DNA of 64,000 nt, from contig JAXEIF010000029.1 in assembly GCA_034120015.1 (NCBI GenBank), positions 1 to 64,000 of the forward strand, written 5' to 3'. Origin of the DNA: CALXOJ01 sp034120015. Its GTDB lineage: Bacteria; Spirochaetota; Spirochaetia; JAFGXN01. The notes under the pieces were generated by a model. That model searched no databases. It was not told where the DNA came from and worked only from the letters and a program-made list of their open reading frames with translations. Made by a program: the position numbers and the translations under genes. Positions 26,206 to 35,063 of the stretch are shown one piece after another; position 1 is the first letter of the stretch, and each line of letters begins with the position of its first letter.

Positions 26206-26233
26206 TTGACATTTTCACTAAAAAAGTTATTCT
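26206..26233 (+). promoter_or_regulatory. Promoter of second DUF1624-like gene
   Basis: TTGACA (26206-26211), 16-nt spacer, TATTCT (26228-26233). Spacing and -10 context match the promoter at 24481-24508. A 172-bp gap (26078-26249) holds this promoter and the preceding terminator only. Confidence 0.6.
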
Positions 26234-26249
26234 CAGTATAGGGTGAGTT

Positions 26250-27779
26250 ATGAATACTGATTTCAGATCAAACAGAATTCTTTCTCTTGACTTGTTTCGG
26301 GGAATTGCTATTTTGGGTGTTGTACTGGTGCATGCATTGATTTTCGGAGTTTTTTCTTCAATCGATATTGCGCTTAATGTCATTCCTCCCGGAGTTTTCC
26401 TTCTTTTTATTCCGTTTGTTCTCTTTGCGCCGATGGCCGGGTTGTTCGTTTTTATAAGCACAATGACAAACGGGATGATTCTTCAAAAAAGACTGGATCA
26501 GGGACATTCTTTAAGGGCTTCCGTGCAGCCTGTGTTGATTACAAGTATTGCGCTTCTCATTTTACATTTTATTTTTCCCGCAGTATTTAATCATTCAAAC
26601 ACATCGATGTTTACGGACGGACTAATGATTGATGCCTTTATTCCCGCTTCCATTACTCAGGGACGACCGGTTATGCCGCGATTCGAAAATTTTCTGTTAA
26701 TGGATGCTATGGCCATGATTTCTATGGCAGGATTCTTTTTTGTGATTTTGGCATTGGTTCTGTTTCGCAGGAATTCGAAAAGTACCGTTGAGCAAAAAAT
26801 GTTTCGTTTGTGTGTGTTGGGTTTTGTGTGGGTATTCGCAGCGCCTTTTGTCTGGGGCGGGTTTTGGAAGTTGCTGAATTTCTTTTATTTCAAAGAAGGT
26901 GCGTTACGTTTGCTGGCTATTCCGGTTTCCTTCTTTGCTGCCAAAATTCATCCGATTACAACGACTGCGCCGTTTGCGATTTTCGGAACCTGGTTTGCTT
27001 TGTTTCTTTACACGGCGCCCGAATATTCGGTTTTAAAGAAAAAAGCGAGAAGAATCGGATTCATTATGATCGGATGTCTTTGTTTTTTCGTCGGATTTAA
27101 GGCATTTCTTTGTTTTGCAAAGGAAAATGCAGTTTACAATTTACTGGAAAGGATCGGTGTTGTTGACTGGTTGGCATTAAATACTCCGCCCAAGAATCCT
27201 GCTGTCGATACAAATCCGTCACTGATTGCCGGTGATTTCAAGAATGCTATTTTTAATTTTCATGTATTGCCTCCCGAACTGCTGATGTTGGGAATGTCGA
27301 TTTGTTTCTTTTTCTTTCCTTTATTTATCGGTAAACTGGATTACTGTTCCGACTCGGAAAAAAATCGCCTTGCAAGAAAAATAGCGCCTATCCAGCGTTT
27401 CGGAACGGTATCTTTGACCGTTTTCTTTTGGGAAAGTACGGTTTTTTCTTTAATCGCTAAATGTTTTCATATGATTCCTTCTTTACCGAACGGAGAAGGA
27501 GCCGGTATTTTTTCATGGCTTTATCGATTTCCGTTTTGGATTACGCCTCGAATCGATGTTGTCGGCATTGATGCGTTCATGCACATGTGGCCGCTATGGC
27601 TGTTATATCTTTTTATTGTTGCCGGGTTATGGTTTCTTGTTTTGAAAATCTGGAGTTATATCGGATTTAGATTCAGCATGGAATGGTTGCTTGCAAATAT
27701 TACCAGACCGTTTCGGAAAATCAGATCGACAAAGCTTGATGCGGCTACCGATAAAAGTATTTATACTTCACATAAATAA
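26250..27779 (+). CDS. Multi-span membrane protein, acyltransferase-like (paralogue 2)
   Basis: A 509-aa paralogue of the previous protein with the same N-terminal R-I-L-S-L-D-L-F-R-G-I-A-I-L-G-V motif, F-A-P-M-A-G-L-F-V-F-I, H-P-I-T-T-T-A-P-F-A-I-F-G and R-F-G-T-V-S-L-T-V-F-F. It has about ten hydrophobic helices and ends in the same A-A-T-D-x-x-I-Y-x-S tail as its neighbour. The start ATG follows AGGGTGAG. Expression is separate, with its own promoter and terminator. The function is inferred to match the first copy but may use a different acceptor, since the loop around residues 110-150 diverges most. Confidence 0.7.
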   Translation: MNTDFRSNRILSLDLFRGIAILGVVLVHALIFGVFSSIDIALNVIPPGVFLLFIPFVLFAPMAGLFVFISTMTNGMILQKRLDQGHSLRASVQPVLITSIALLILHFIFPAVFNHSNTSMFTDGLMIDAFIPASITQGRPVMPRFENFLLMDAMAMISMAGFFFVILALVLFRRNSKSTVEQKMFRLCVLGFVWVFAAPFVWGGFWKLLNFFYFKEGALRLLAIPVSFFAAKIHPITTTAPFAIFGTWFALFLYTAPEYSVLKKKARRIGFIMIGCLCFFVGFKAFLCFAKENAVYNLLERIGVVDWLALNTPPKNPAVDTNPSLIAGDFKNAIFNFHVLPPELLMLGMSICFFFFPLFIGKLDYCSDSEKNRLARKIAPIQRFGTVSLTVFFWESTVFSLIAKCFHMIPSLPNGEGAGIFSWLYRFPFWITPRIDVVGIDAFMHMWPLWLLYLFIVAGLWFLVLKIWSYIGFRFSMEWLLANITRPFRKIRSTKLDAATDKSIYTSHK

Positions 27780-27787
27780 AAACAAAA

Positions 27788-27815
27788 AAGTTCCGGTTAT
27801 GCCGGAACTTTTTTA
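27788..27815 (+). terminator. Rho-independent terminator
   Basis: Stem AAGTTCCGG / CCGGAACTT with a 5-nt loop followed by TTTTT. Confidence 0.85.
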
Positions 27816-27844
27816 TAAAAAGGCTGGACTTCCCGTTCGAAAAT

Positions 27845-27882
27845 CATTATAGTGAAAGTGTGAACACATGTTCACTATAATG
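27845..27882 (+). promoter_or_regulatory. Nested operator and promoter of ArsR/P-ATPase operon
   Basis: A perfect 12-bp inverted repeat (CATTATAGTGAA at 27845-27856, TTCACTATAATG at 27871-27882) encloses a second one (GTGAAC, ACAT, GTTCAC at 27860-27875). The TGAAC-N4-GTTCA core resembles ArsR/SmtB operators. Two -10 candidates lie in it: TATAGT (27848-27853, with TGGACT 17 nt upstream) and TATAAT (27876-27881). Repressor binding would cover either. Confidence 0.75.
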
Positions 27883-27896
27883 ATAGGGAGGCAGTA

Positions 27897-28205
27897 ATGT
27901 CCGGTAAAAATCATTTTGTTCCGGCCGAAGAAGAAGAGCTGGAAAAACTGGCTGATTTCTTTTCTCTTTTTGCGGACAGCAGTCGCATAAAAATATTAAG
28001 TGCATTGGATCATTCACCGCTTTGTGCGACCGATATGGAAGAACATCTCGGAATTTCCCGAACCGCTATCGTTCATCAGTTGCGTAAGCTGAAAGCTGCC
28101 GGAGTCGTTAAAACTTACAGGGATTCCCGAAAAACCGTATATGCACTTGACGACGAGCACATTCATCATATTTTTAATACCGGGTTGGATCATATCCGTC
28201 ATTGA
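27897..28205 (+). CDS. ArsR/SmtB-family metal-sensing repressor
   Basis: A 102-aa winged-helix repressor with the family core F-F-S-L-F-A-D-S-S-R-I-K-I-L, a recognition helix region (L-G-I-S-R-T-A-I-V-H-Q-L-R-K-L) and a C-terminal helix D-D-E-H-I-H-H-I with clustered Asp and His (about residues 88-101, ending D-H-I-R-H). This matches the alpha-5 zinc site of SmtB/CzrA sensors. The classical alpha-3 E-L-C-V-C arsenic/cadmium box is reduced to L-C-A-T-D. GGGAGG precedes the ATG. The adjoining P-ATPase and operator suggest zinc or cadmium derepression. Confidence 0.9.
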   Translation: MSGKNHFVPAEEEELEKLADFFSLFADSSRIKILSALDHSPLCATDMEEHLGISRTAIVHQLRKLKAAGVVKTYRDSRKTVYALDDEHIHHIFNTGLDHIRH

Positions 28206-28215
28206 GGAAAATAAA

Positions 28216-30396
28216 ATGAAACGCGTGGAAAATTTTTACGGAATAGACTGTCCCAATTGTGCTTCGGCAATAGAAGAAGAGTTACGTAAACAGGAAGGAA
28301 TCGAGTCTGTCGATATCGACTTAATGCGGCAAAAGATTATTATTCATGCGGCAGACAGGCAGGCAACGGAAAGAGCCCTCAACGCGGTCGGCGCTTCCCA
28401 CCCGGATCTGAAGTTCGGTACCCGGGAAGAGGCCTCATCGAAACGCGGCGAAAGCACCCGCGCCCGCGGGGAACGTGTTTCCGAAATCGGTCTGCTGTGC
28501 GGCATCCTTTTGTTCGCCGCTGCTGTGATCGTTCGGTTGACCGTTACCGCATCCCTGCCGCCGCTGCTGTTGAGTGCGGCCGCTTACATTCTGATCGGTG
28601 TTCCGATTTTTGCGCAGGCGGCACGGAATCTTTTTCACGGGAAAATCTTCGACGAAAACTTTCTGATGCTGATTGCTTCGATCGGCGCTTTTGCCGTCGG
28701 TGAATCGGCAGAGGCGGTGGCCGTTATTCTCTTTTACCGGATCGGAGAGTTTTTTCAGGATAAGGCGGTCGAACGTTCCCGACAATCGATTACCGCATTA
28801 ATGGATTTGCGGCCCGATACGGCCTGTCGTGTCCGTGAAGACGGCGAAACCGAAACGGTTTCTCCCGAAGAAATCGAACCGGGAGAAATCATCCTGGTTG
28901 TACCGGGCGGACAGATTCCTCTCGACGGTGAAGTTCTGTCGGGAGAAAGCAGTCTTGATACTTCATCTCTGACGGGCGAATCTCTTCCGCGAACCGTCGT
29001 TCCCGGGGATACCGTGCTTTCCGGCTGTATTAATCTCGGTGCCGTACTTCGGATTCGTGTGACGAAATGGATGAGTGAATCGACGGCGGCCCGTATTCTG
29101 GAACTGACCGGGAACGCTGCGTCCCGCAAGGCTCGAACCGAAAAGATGATTACCAAATTTGCTTCCGTTTACACACCGCTGGTGGTTGCCGCTGCCGTAC
29201 TGACAGCGGTGATTCCGGTGCTTGTGTGGGGAGAACCGTTCGGCAAGTGGCTTTACCGGGCGTTGATTTTTCTGGTCATCTCCTGTCCGTGCGCTCTGGT
29301 GATTTCGATTCCGCTGGCTTATTTTGCAGCCATCGGATGCGCTTCCAAACGCGGTGTTCTGCTCAAAGGCAGTCGTGTGTTGGAGAGTCTCAAACATGCG
29401 CAGACATTTGTATTCGATAAGACCGGCACTCTGACCGAAGGGCGGTTCCGTATCCGTCGTCTTTTACCCGCATCCGGCGTTTCGGAAACAGCACTGCTGC
29501 GGGCCGCCGCCGCGGCTGAAAGCTTTTCGTCGCATCCTTTGGCATTTTGCATTCGGGAGTCGGCAGGGGCAGATTCCGTTTCTCCCACTTTATATTTCGG
29601 AATTTCCGAAACGGAAATCGGCTACCGCGAAACGGCCGGAAACGGTGTCACGCTGACGGCCGGAGCGCGGCGGCTTTACGCCGGCACCCGACGCTTTTTG
29701 GAAACAAACGGCATCGCCGTTACAGCTGAGGAAAGCGGCGGCACTGCGGTGTACGTGGCCGACGAAACGCGGTTTTTGGGCGTCATCGAATTCGTTGACG
29801 GTGTCCGTACCGGAGCCGTCGAAGCGGTCGCAGCGTTGCGCCGCGCCGGTGTGCGCCGGATTTTCATGCTGACGGGAGACCGGGCGGAGGCAGCGAAGGA
29901 AATTGCCGAAGCTGTCCGTCTTGACGGTTTCAGAGCCGGACTTCTGCCTGAGGATAAAGTCGGCTGTCTCGAAGAACTGATGAATGCGTCGGCAGGCGGG
30001 GCGACGGTTTTTGTCGGGGACGGCATTAATGATGCGCCGGTTCTGGCCCGGGCCGATGTCGGGGTCGCAATGGGCGGTCTCGGGTCCGATGCAGCTATCG
30101 AGGCAGCCGACGCGGTGCTGATGAGTGACGATATTTCGCAGCTTTCCTTTGCCGTGCGGCTGGCGAAGAAAACCGGGGTGATTGCGGTCGAAAATATCGT
30201 CTTTTCGCTCGGGGTGAAGGCGGCTGTGAGTGTGGCCGCCGTATTCGGTTTCGGCTCCATGTGGGCAGCTGTTTTTGCCGATGTCGGAGTGGCGCTTCTG
30301 ACCGTGCTCAATGCGATGCGTCTTTCGGTTTTCGGGAAAAACGAAAAGAGACTGGACAGAAAGGCAATTTCCGTGCATACTGGGAAAAAGTCGTAA
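28216..30396 (+). CDS. zntA: Zn/Cd/Pb-type P1B ATPase
   Basis: A heavy-metal exporting ATPase of the cytoplasmic membrane, 726 aa from ATG 28216 (GAGGAAA upstream). It has an N-terminal HMA domain with C-P-N-C (residues 12-15), about eight membrane helices and a T-G-E-S actuator motif. The metal-site S-C-P-C-A-L is typical of Zn/Cd/Pb pumps. The phosphorylation site is D-K-T-G-T-L-T, with S-H-P-L-A and G-D-G-I-N-D-A-P. It lies 10 bp after the ArsR gene and is surely controlled with it. GC is higher than in the preceding membrane genes. Metal choice among Zn, Cd and Pb cannot be fixed from sequence. Confidence 0.94.
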   Translation: MKRVENFYGIDCPNCASAIEEELRKQEGIESVDIDLMRQKIIIHAADRQATERALNAVGASHPDLKFGTREEASSKRGESTRARGERVSEIGLLCGILLFAAAVIVRLTVTASLPPLLLSAAAYILIGVPIFAQAARNLFHGKIFDENFLMLIASIGAFAVGESAEAVAVILFYRIGEFFQDKAVERSRQSITALMDLRPDTACRVREDGETETVSPEEIEPGEIILVVPGGQIPLDGEVLSGESSLDTSSLTGESLPRTVVPGDTVLSGCINLGAVLRIRVTKWMSESTAARILELTGNAASRKARTEKMITKFASVYTPLVVAAAVLTAVIPVLVWGEPFGKWLYRALIFLVISCPCALVISIPLAYFAAIGCASKRGVLLKGSRVLESLKHAQTFVFDKTGTLTEGRFRIRRLLPASGVSETALLRAAAAAESFSSHPLAFCIRESAGADSVSPTLYFGISETEIGYRETAGNGVTLTAGARRLYAGTRRFLETNGIAVTAEESGGTAVYVADETRFLGVIEFVDGVRTGAVEAVAALRRAGVRRIFMLTGDRAEAAKEIAEAVRLDGFRAGLLPEDKVGCLEELMNASAGGATVFVGDGINDAPVLARADVGVAMGGLGSDAAIEAADAVLMSDDISQLSFAVRLAKKTGVIAVENIVFSLGVKAAVSVAAVFGFGSMWAAVFADVGVALLTVLNAMRLSVFGKNEKRLDRKAISVHTGKKS

Positions 30397-30410
30397 AGAG
30401 GAGTCCGTTC

Positions 30411-31418
30411 ATGCCCGCATACTTTTTATTGGGTCCCGAACACGGTAAAAAGAAAGAGTTTATCGAAAAAACAACCGCTGCGTTTGTCAAAAAAGCAGGT
30501 TTACCTTTTCAGAATTACCGTTTTTATATCGGACAGGAAGATGCGGAGAGTTATCTGAGTACGCTTTTGAATCCTTCTCTTTTCGGGGATCTGCAGATCA
30601 TAACCGTAGCCGATGCGGAGCAGCTGAAAGGAAAAACGGCAAAAGCCACGGCCCAATATCTGAAAAATCCGGGCGACGGCAATCTGCTCTTTCTCTGCAG
30701 CGATGAGACTTCTTCCGGAAAACTGGATAAAGCTGTGGTTTCTTCGTTTGATAAAGAACATACGGTTGTTTTTTGGGAACTTTTCGAATCGGACAAGAGA
30801 TCGTGGATAATTTCGTTTTTTCTGGCGCGAAAAATTAAAATTGCTCCCGATGCGGTTGCCGGTTTATTGGAAACGGTTACCAATGATACCGAGGAACTGC
30901 AGTCGGTCTGTTCGCGTTTGGCCGATTATAAAGGCAGCGGCAGTGAAATTACGGTCGAAGATTGGGAAAAGTTTATCTATCACAGCAAAGAAGAAAACGT
31001 TTTCACGCTTTTCGAAAAAATCATCACACAACGTTTCGATCTTGCCGTCGAATCGGTTCGGAAGATTGTACGTTCGGGACAGACCAATCTGATTTCTTTG
31101 ACATCCGGGCTTGCTTGGCAGTTTCGCCGTCTTTTGCGGATCCGGCTGCTGACGGACGGCGGTGAGTCGCTGACGGCCGCCTGCGAACGCGAAAACATCC
31201 GCGGCAAACGCAATCAGAAATTCTACAGCGAGGCGGTGAAAGTTTTTAACGCGGAAGAAATTCAAAACTGTCTGATGCTTCTGACCCGAACCGATTCGCT
31301 TTTGAAAGGCGGAGCGCTGTTTTCGAACGAAATCCTTGCGGATATGCTGATGTACCGGCTGACCGTCGAAAAAGGTGCGGTTACAGACCTGTTCCCTTCC
31401 GTCGAAGTTCCTGATTAA
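30411..31418 (+). CDS. holA: DNA polymerase III delta subunit
   Basis: HolA is the wrench subunit of the sliding-clamp loader. The 335-aa protein starts at ATG 30411 (AAAGAGGAG upstream) with Y-F-L-L-G-P-E, the typical opening of the degenerate AAA+ fold. A middle region E-L-Q-S-V-C-S-R-L and a C-terminal helical collar domain containing A-W-Q-F-R-R-L-L and D-S-L-L-K-G follow. It is only 14 bp after the metal ATPase, so part of its transcription may run from the metal-regulated promoter. Its 3' end overlaps uvrC by 38 bp tail to tail. Confidence 0.88.
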   Translation: MPAYFLLGPEHGKKKEFIEKTTAAFVKKAGLPFQNYRFYIGQEDAESYLSTLLNPSLFGDLQIITVADAEQLKGKTAKATAQYLKNPGDGNLLFLCSDETSSGKLDKAVVSSFDKEHTVVFWELFESDKRSWIISFFLARKIKIAPDAVAGLLETVTNDTEELQSVCSRLADYKGSGSEITVEDWEKFIYHSKEENVFTLFEKIITQRFDLAVESVRKIVRSGQTNLISLTSGLAWQFRRLLRIRLLTDGGESLTAACERENIRGKRNQKFYSEAVKVFNAEEIQNCLMLLTRTDSLLKGGALFSNEILADMLMYRLTVEKGAVTDLFPSVEVPD

Positions 31419-32991
31419 ACGAAGTTGCAAAACGGTGTGCTTCGTCCCGCACATTCTGAAGAACCCGAAGCGCCGGATCGCCTTTCGGCAGGCAAACCGG
31501 CTGCGAACAGCGGGGGCGGTAAATTTCCTCATCACGTTTGGCCAGACTGAGCAGTGTGACTTTTTTTTCGATTCCCAGCGATTCGAGAATTTCAAAAACC
31601 GCATTGATTTGCCCCAATCCGCCGTCGATTAAAATCAGATCGGGCAGCGGCAGACTGTCGTTCACCAGGTTCATATAACGGCGGGCGGTTGCTTCCCGCA
31701 TTGATTCGAAATCGTCGATTTTCCCGTGCAGTGTTTTGATGTTGAAATGCCGGTAGTTCTTTTTATCGGGACGGCCGTTCCAAAACGAAACCAGTGAAGC
31801 CGTTGTATACTTCCCGTGAAGGTGGGCAATATCGAACCCTTCGATTCGCTGCGGTTCTTTCGGGAGAGCGAAGATTTCTTTCAATGCTTTCAACCCCTCT
31901 TCCGGAGCTTCGGCATTGCGCTGACGGTCGAGATCGACAATACAGTTCTGTTTGGCCATTTTTGTCAGTCTTAAATCGCGGTCGGTCGTCGGGTGCGCGA
32001 GGCGTGTTTTGCACCCGCACTTTTCCGATACCGCTTTTGCGACGGTTTCCGCACCGAAAGTTCCTTCCGCATAAATTTCCGCCGGCGGAAGACGCGTTTC
32101 ACCGTAGTATTGCAGAAAAAACTGTCCCAGTGCTTCCTCTTCGTTAACTACGTTACGGAAACGGAATAAATCCTTACCGGACAGTTTCCCGTCACGGATC
32201 TGCAAAACACAGAAAACGGTGCGCCCGCTTTCGGACGCATAGGCAAAATAGTCGCGCGCGGTCGGGTCGTAATCCATCACTTCCCTGTTTTCCGTTACGG
32301 CGGCAATCGATGCCAGAAAGTTGCGGTAGCGGGCAGCTGTTTCGAAATCCCATTTTTGGGAGGCCTCTTCCATTTTTGTTTTTAAAAACCCGGAAATCGA
32401 ATCCGCATCGCCGACCAGAATCTCTTTTATCCGATTTACCAGAGCGGCGTACTCTTCCTGAGAAATCCGTCCGACGCAGGGCGCTTTGCACAGGCCGATG
32501 TGGAAATAGAGACACGGATAATCCCGCTTTTTCAGTTTCCCCGTGCAACGTCGCAGGGGGAAAATTTCTTTAACCATATCGAGGTAAACGTCGACCAGCC
32601 CGGCAGAAGGGTAGGGTCCGAAGTAGAGCGAACCGTCGGATACCCGGTTGCGGGTTTTGAAGATTTTGGGAAACGGTTCGTTGGTGACGCGGATCAGCGG
32701 ATACGATTTTCCGTCTTTCAGCGAAATGTTGTATTTCGGCATGTGCTTTTTAATAAGATTGTTCTCGAGCAGAAGCGCATCACCCTCCGATATGGTGACG
32801 ATGAAATCGATTGAAGCAATATTTTTGACAAGCGCCGATGTTTTGATATCGCGTCCGGAAAGAAAATAAGAAGAAACTCTTTTTTTCAGGTCTTTGGCCT
32901 TGCCGACATAAATAATTGTTCCTTCCTCGTTTTTCATCAGGTAGACGCCCGGCCGGTGGGGAAACGAACGGACAGCTTCTTTTGGTGTCAT
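31381..32991 (-). CDS. uvrC: Excinuclease ABC subunit C, lacking C-terminal HhH
   Basis: UvrC makes both incisions in nucleotide excision repair. The 536-aa protein has the GIY-YIG domain (P-G-V-Y-L-M, I-I-Y-V-G-K-A), a cysteine region, the UvrB-binding UVR motif (about 200-235) and the RNase H-like second nuclease domain with D in E-G-F-D-I-A-H, D in I-L-I-D-G-G and H in D-E-A-H-R-F-A. It stops just after F-N-Q-E-L-R-R-K, where most UvrC proteins continue with two helix-hairpin-helix motifs of about 60 residues. I chose ATG 32991 (AAAGGA upstream), 1 nt after the radA stop, over the in-frame TTG at 33018. Confidence 0.93.
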   Translation of the reverse strand: MTPKEAVRSFPHRPGVYLMKNEEGTIIYVGKAKDLKKRVSSYFLSGRDIKTSALVKNIASIDFIVTISEGDALLLENNLIKKHMPKYNISLKDGKSYPLIRVTNEPFPKIFKTRNRVSDGSLYFGPYPSAGLVDVYLDMVKEIFPLRRCTGKLKKRDYPCLYFHIGLCKAPCVGRISQEEYAALVNRIKEILVGDADSISGFLKTKMEEASQKWDFETAARYRNFLASIAAVTENREVMDYDPTARDYFAYASESGRTVFCVLQIRDGKLSGKDLFRFRNVVNEEEALGQFFLQYYGETRLPPAEIYAEGTFGAETVAKAVSEKCGCKTRLAHPTTDRDLRLTKMAKQNCIVDLDRQRNAEAPEEGLKALKEIFALPKEPQRIEGFDIAHLHGKYTTASLVSFWNGRPDKKNYRHFNIKTLHGKIDDFESMREATARRYMNLVNDSLPLPDLILIDGGLGQINAVFEILESLGIEKKVTLLSLAKRDEEIYRPRCSQPVCLPKGDPALRVLQNVRDEAHRFATSFNQELRRKGTGL

Positions 32992-32992
32992 A

Positions 32993-34351
32993 TCAGCGTC
33001 CTTTTTCGGAGGCAGCAAACAGTTTGCGGATGCATTCTCCGATATCGGCTACGGTGTCGTCGTTTTGCAGGCGGCTGTCCGGTTCCGTTTTTCGCGGCCC
33101 GATAAACCGGGTGTACCCGGCTTTTAACGCGGCTTTCTCCCTTTTTTCCGCGAAACGAATCGGCCGCACTTCGCCGGCCAGACTCAGTTCGCCGGCCAGA
33201 ATCACGGAGCGGGGAACCGGAATTCCCGTTCGGGAGGAGTGCAACGCTATCGCCAGGGCCAAATCGGCGGCCGGTTCGTTTAACCGCATTCCTCCGGCAA
33301 CGTTAACATACAAATCGCGGTCGGAAAATTTCATACCGGCATGTTTTTCCAAAACGGCGGCTATCCGGGAAACGCGTTTCCCGTCGATTTTATCGGAAAA
33401 AACGCGGCTGAGAGAGCTTTGAGCCGGTGTCACCAGAGCCTGAATCTCAATCGGCAGCATTCGTGAGCCCTCCATAATCATGGCGCAGGCAACTCCGGCC
33501 GGCAGGGCGCCTTCCCGGGACACCGTGAACAGATCGACCGGATTTCCGACTTCTTTCAAGCCGGTTTCTTCCATTGTAAAAAGCCCCAACTCGTCGACCG
33601 CACCGAAACGGTTTTTCTCGGCCCGCAAAATCCGCAGCACGTCGGCGCCGTCTTCGAAATAAAGAACGGTGTCCACAAGATGCTCCAGGAGCTTCGGACC
33701 GGCAATTACGCCGTCTTTCGTAACGTGGGCGGTCAAAAAAAGCGCCGCACCGGTTTCTTTGCAGACGGAAACCAGTTCGCATGAGGAGAATTTGAGCTGA
33801 TTGACCGTGCCGGGAATCATGCCGGCTTCTTTGCAGATAACGGTTTGAATCGAGTCAACTATGACCAGTTCCGGTTTGACGGAACGAATGGCGGCGGTTA
33901 TTTTTTCCAAATCGGTTTCGATCAGGAGGGTAATTTTTTGCGGATTGATGGCGAGGCGGTCGGCCCGTGCTTTGATTTGAGAGGCCGATTCCTCTCCGGA
34001 GACGTAAAGAACCGAAGCGACTTTCACCGCCGCTGCTGTCTGGAGCAGCAGTGTCGATTTTCCGATACCGGGACGGCCGCCGAGCAGGACCGACGAATCG
34101 GCGGTGAGACCGCCGCCCAAAACGCGGTTCATTTCTTCCGAACCGCAGTCGATACGGGTTTTTCCTTCCGCCCTGACATGAGAAAGCGGTGTCGGAACAG
34201 CATTTTTTTCGGATGAGGAAAATTTCAATTTTGTTTTGATATTTTCTTCCGTAAAAGTGTTCCACGATCCGCAGGCGACACACCGTCCGGCCCATTTCGA
34301 TTCTTTGTGTCCGCATTCGGAGCAGATATAAACGGTTTTTTCTTTTGCCAT
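32993..34351 (-). CDS. radA: DNA repair protein RadA
   Basis: RadA (Sms) is a RecA-like, DnaB-like ATPase that drives branch migration in recombination. The 452-aa protein has the N-terminal zinc finger C-S-E-C-G, then C-V-A-C-G (about 11-34), Walker A G-G-R-P-G-I-G-K-S-T, the RadA-specific K-N-R-F-G motif and a Lon-protease-like C-terminal domain. It shares an operon with uvrC, 1 nt downstream. A TATAAT lies about 30 nt upstream of its ATG, and a modest AGGATT serves as ribosome site. Confidence 0.96.
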   Translation of the reverse strand: MAKEKTVYICSECGHKESKWAGRCVACGSWNTFTEENIKTKLKFSSSEKNAVPTPLSHVRAEGKTRIDCGSEEMNRVLGGGLTADSSVLLGGRPGIGKSTLLLQTAAAVKVASVLYVSGEESASQIKARADRLAINPQKITLLIETDLEKITAAIRSVKPELVIVDSIQTVICKEAGMIPGTVNQLKFSSCELVSVCKETGAALFLTAHVTKDGVIAGPKLLEHLVDTVLYFEDGADVLRILRAEKNRFGAVDELGLFTMEETGLKEVGNPVDLFTVSREGALPAGVACAMIMEGSRMLPIEIQALVTPAQSSLSRVFSDKIDGKRVSRIAAVLEKHAGMKFSDRDLYVNVAGGMRLNEPAADLALAIALHSSRTGIPVPRSVILAGELSLAGEVRPIRFAEKREKAALKAGYTRFIGPRKTEPDSRLQNDDTVADIGECIRKLFAASEKGR

Positions 34352-34408
34352 TCCGTAAATCCTATACTGTATATTATAGTTAAAACGATTAAAAAATGAA
34401 AGTTATTA

Positions 34409-34437
34409 TTGCCAATTCGTATTTTTTATAGTATCAT
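34409..34437 (+). promoter_or_regulatory. Promoter of 34444 gene, leaderless type
   Basis: TTGCCA (34409-34414), 17-nt spacer, TATCAT (34432-34437), 6 nt, then the GTG start at 34444. Confidence 0.65.
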
Positions 34438-34443
34438 CATATC

Positions 34444-35049
34444 GTGAAAAAACTGTTAATATTTTCTGTTTTGGTTTTCTGCGGATGTTCGTTCCCGTTT
34501 GCGTTCGAATATGTTTCGGATACGGTCGAATTGCCGAGTTTGAGTGCCGCTTCTGGCTACGAGATGGATATCGAAATCCCCGGAGATGCCGGAATCCCGT
34601 TTGAAGATATCGACTTCAAAGAAGTCCTGATTCGTATTGAGGGCACGAACGACTCCGATGTCAATTCCGACGCCGAACTGGTTCTGGTGTCCGGGACCGA
34701 AAAAGAAATTCTGTTTAAGAATGTGATTCCCGCCAAGGGCAACGCCTCTTCGAATACCGTCAGTTTTCTTTTGGCAAAAGGTTTGAATAAACGGCAGCTG
34801 AAATTTACGATTCAGGCCAGGAATGACCAGGGAAAAATCGACTGGACTCAGTATAAAGATGATAAACGGTTTCAGGATATTTTGAAAAAATACGGCTTAA
34901 CAAGTATCGAAGATTTGAAAAATAATCCCGACGCGCAAAAAGAAGCAATGAGTCTGATAAATTTGAAAATCAAGGTTAAGGTTTCCATGATTTTCAAAGG
35001 GATGTACAAGCTGAATCTTGCCAACTTACCGGGAATATCGGGTAAATAA
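34444..35049 (+). CDS. Predicted exported lipoprotein
   Basis: A 201-aa protein that starts with GTG and has a short signal ending V-F-C-G-C15, a plausible spirochaetal lipobox (the -3 position is relaxed). The mature part is beta-rich, with many Asp and Lys residues and no recognised domain. A helical patch with R-F-Q-D-I-L-K-K-Y-G near residue 145 may be an interaction surface. No Shine-Dalgarno is seen, in keeping with the leaderless promoter. The next gene follows after 14 bp and has its own AAGGAG. Function unknown. Confidence 0.75.
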   Translation: MKKLLIFSVLVFCGCSFPFAFEYVSDTVELPSLSAASGYEMDIEIPGDAGIPFEDIDFKEVLIRIEGTNDSDVNSDAELVLVSGTEKEILFKNVIPAKGNASSNTVSFLLAKGLNKRQLKFTIQARNDQGKIDWTQYKDDKRFQDILKKYGLTSIEDLKNNPDAQKEAMSLINLKIKVKVSMIFKGMYKLNLANLPGISGK

Positions 35050-35063
35050 AAAAGGAGAACGGA

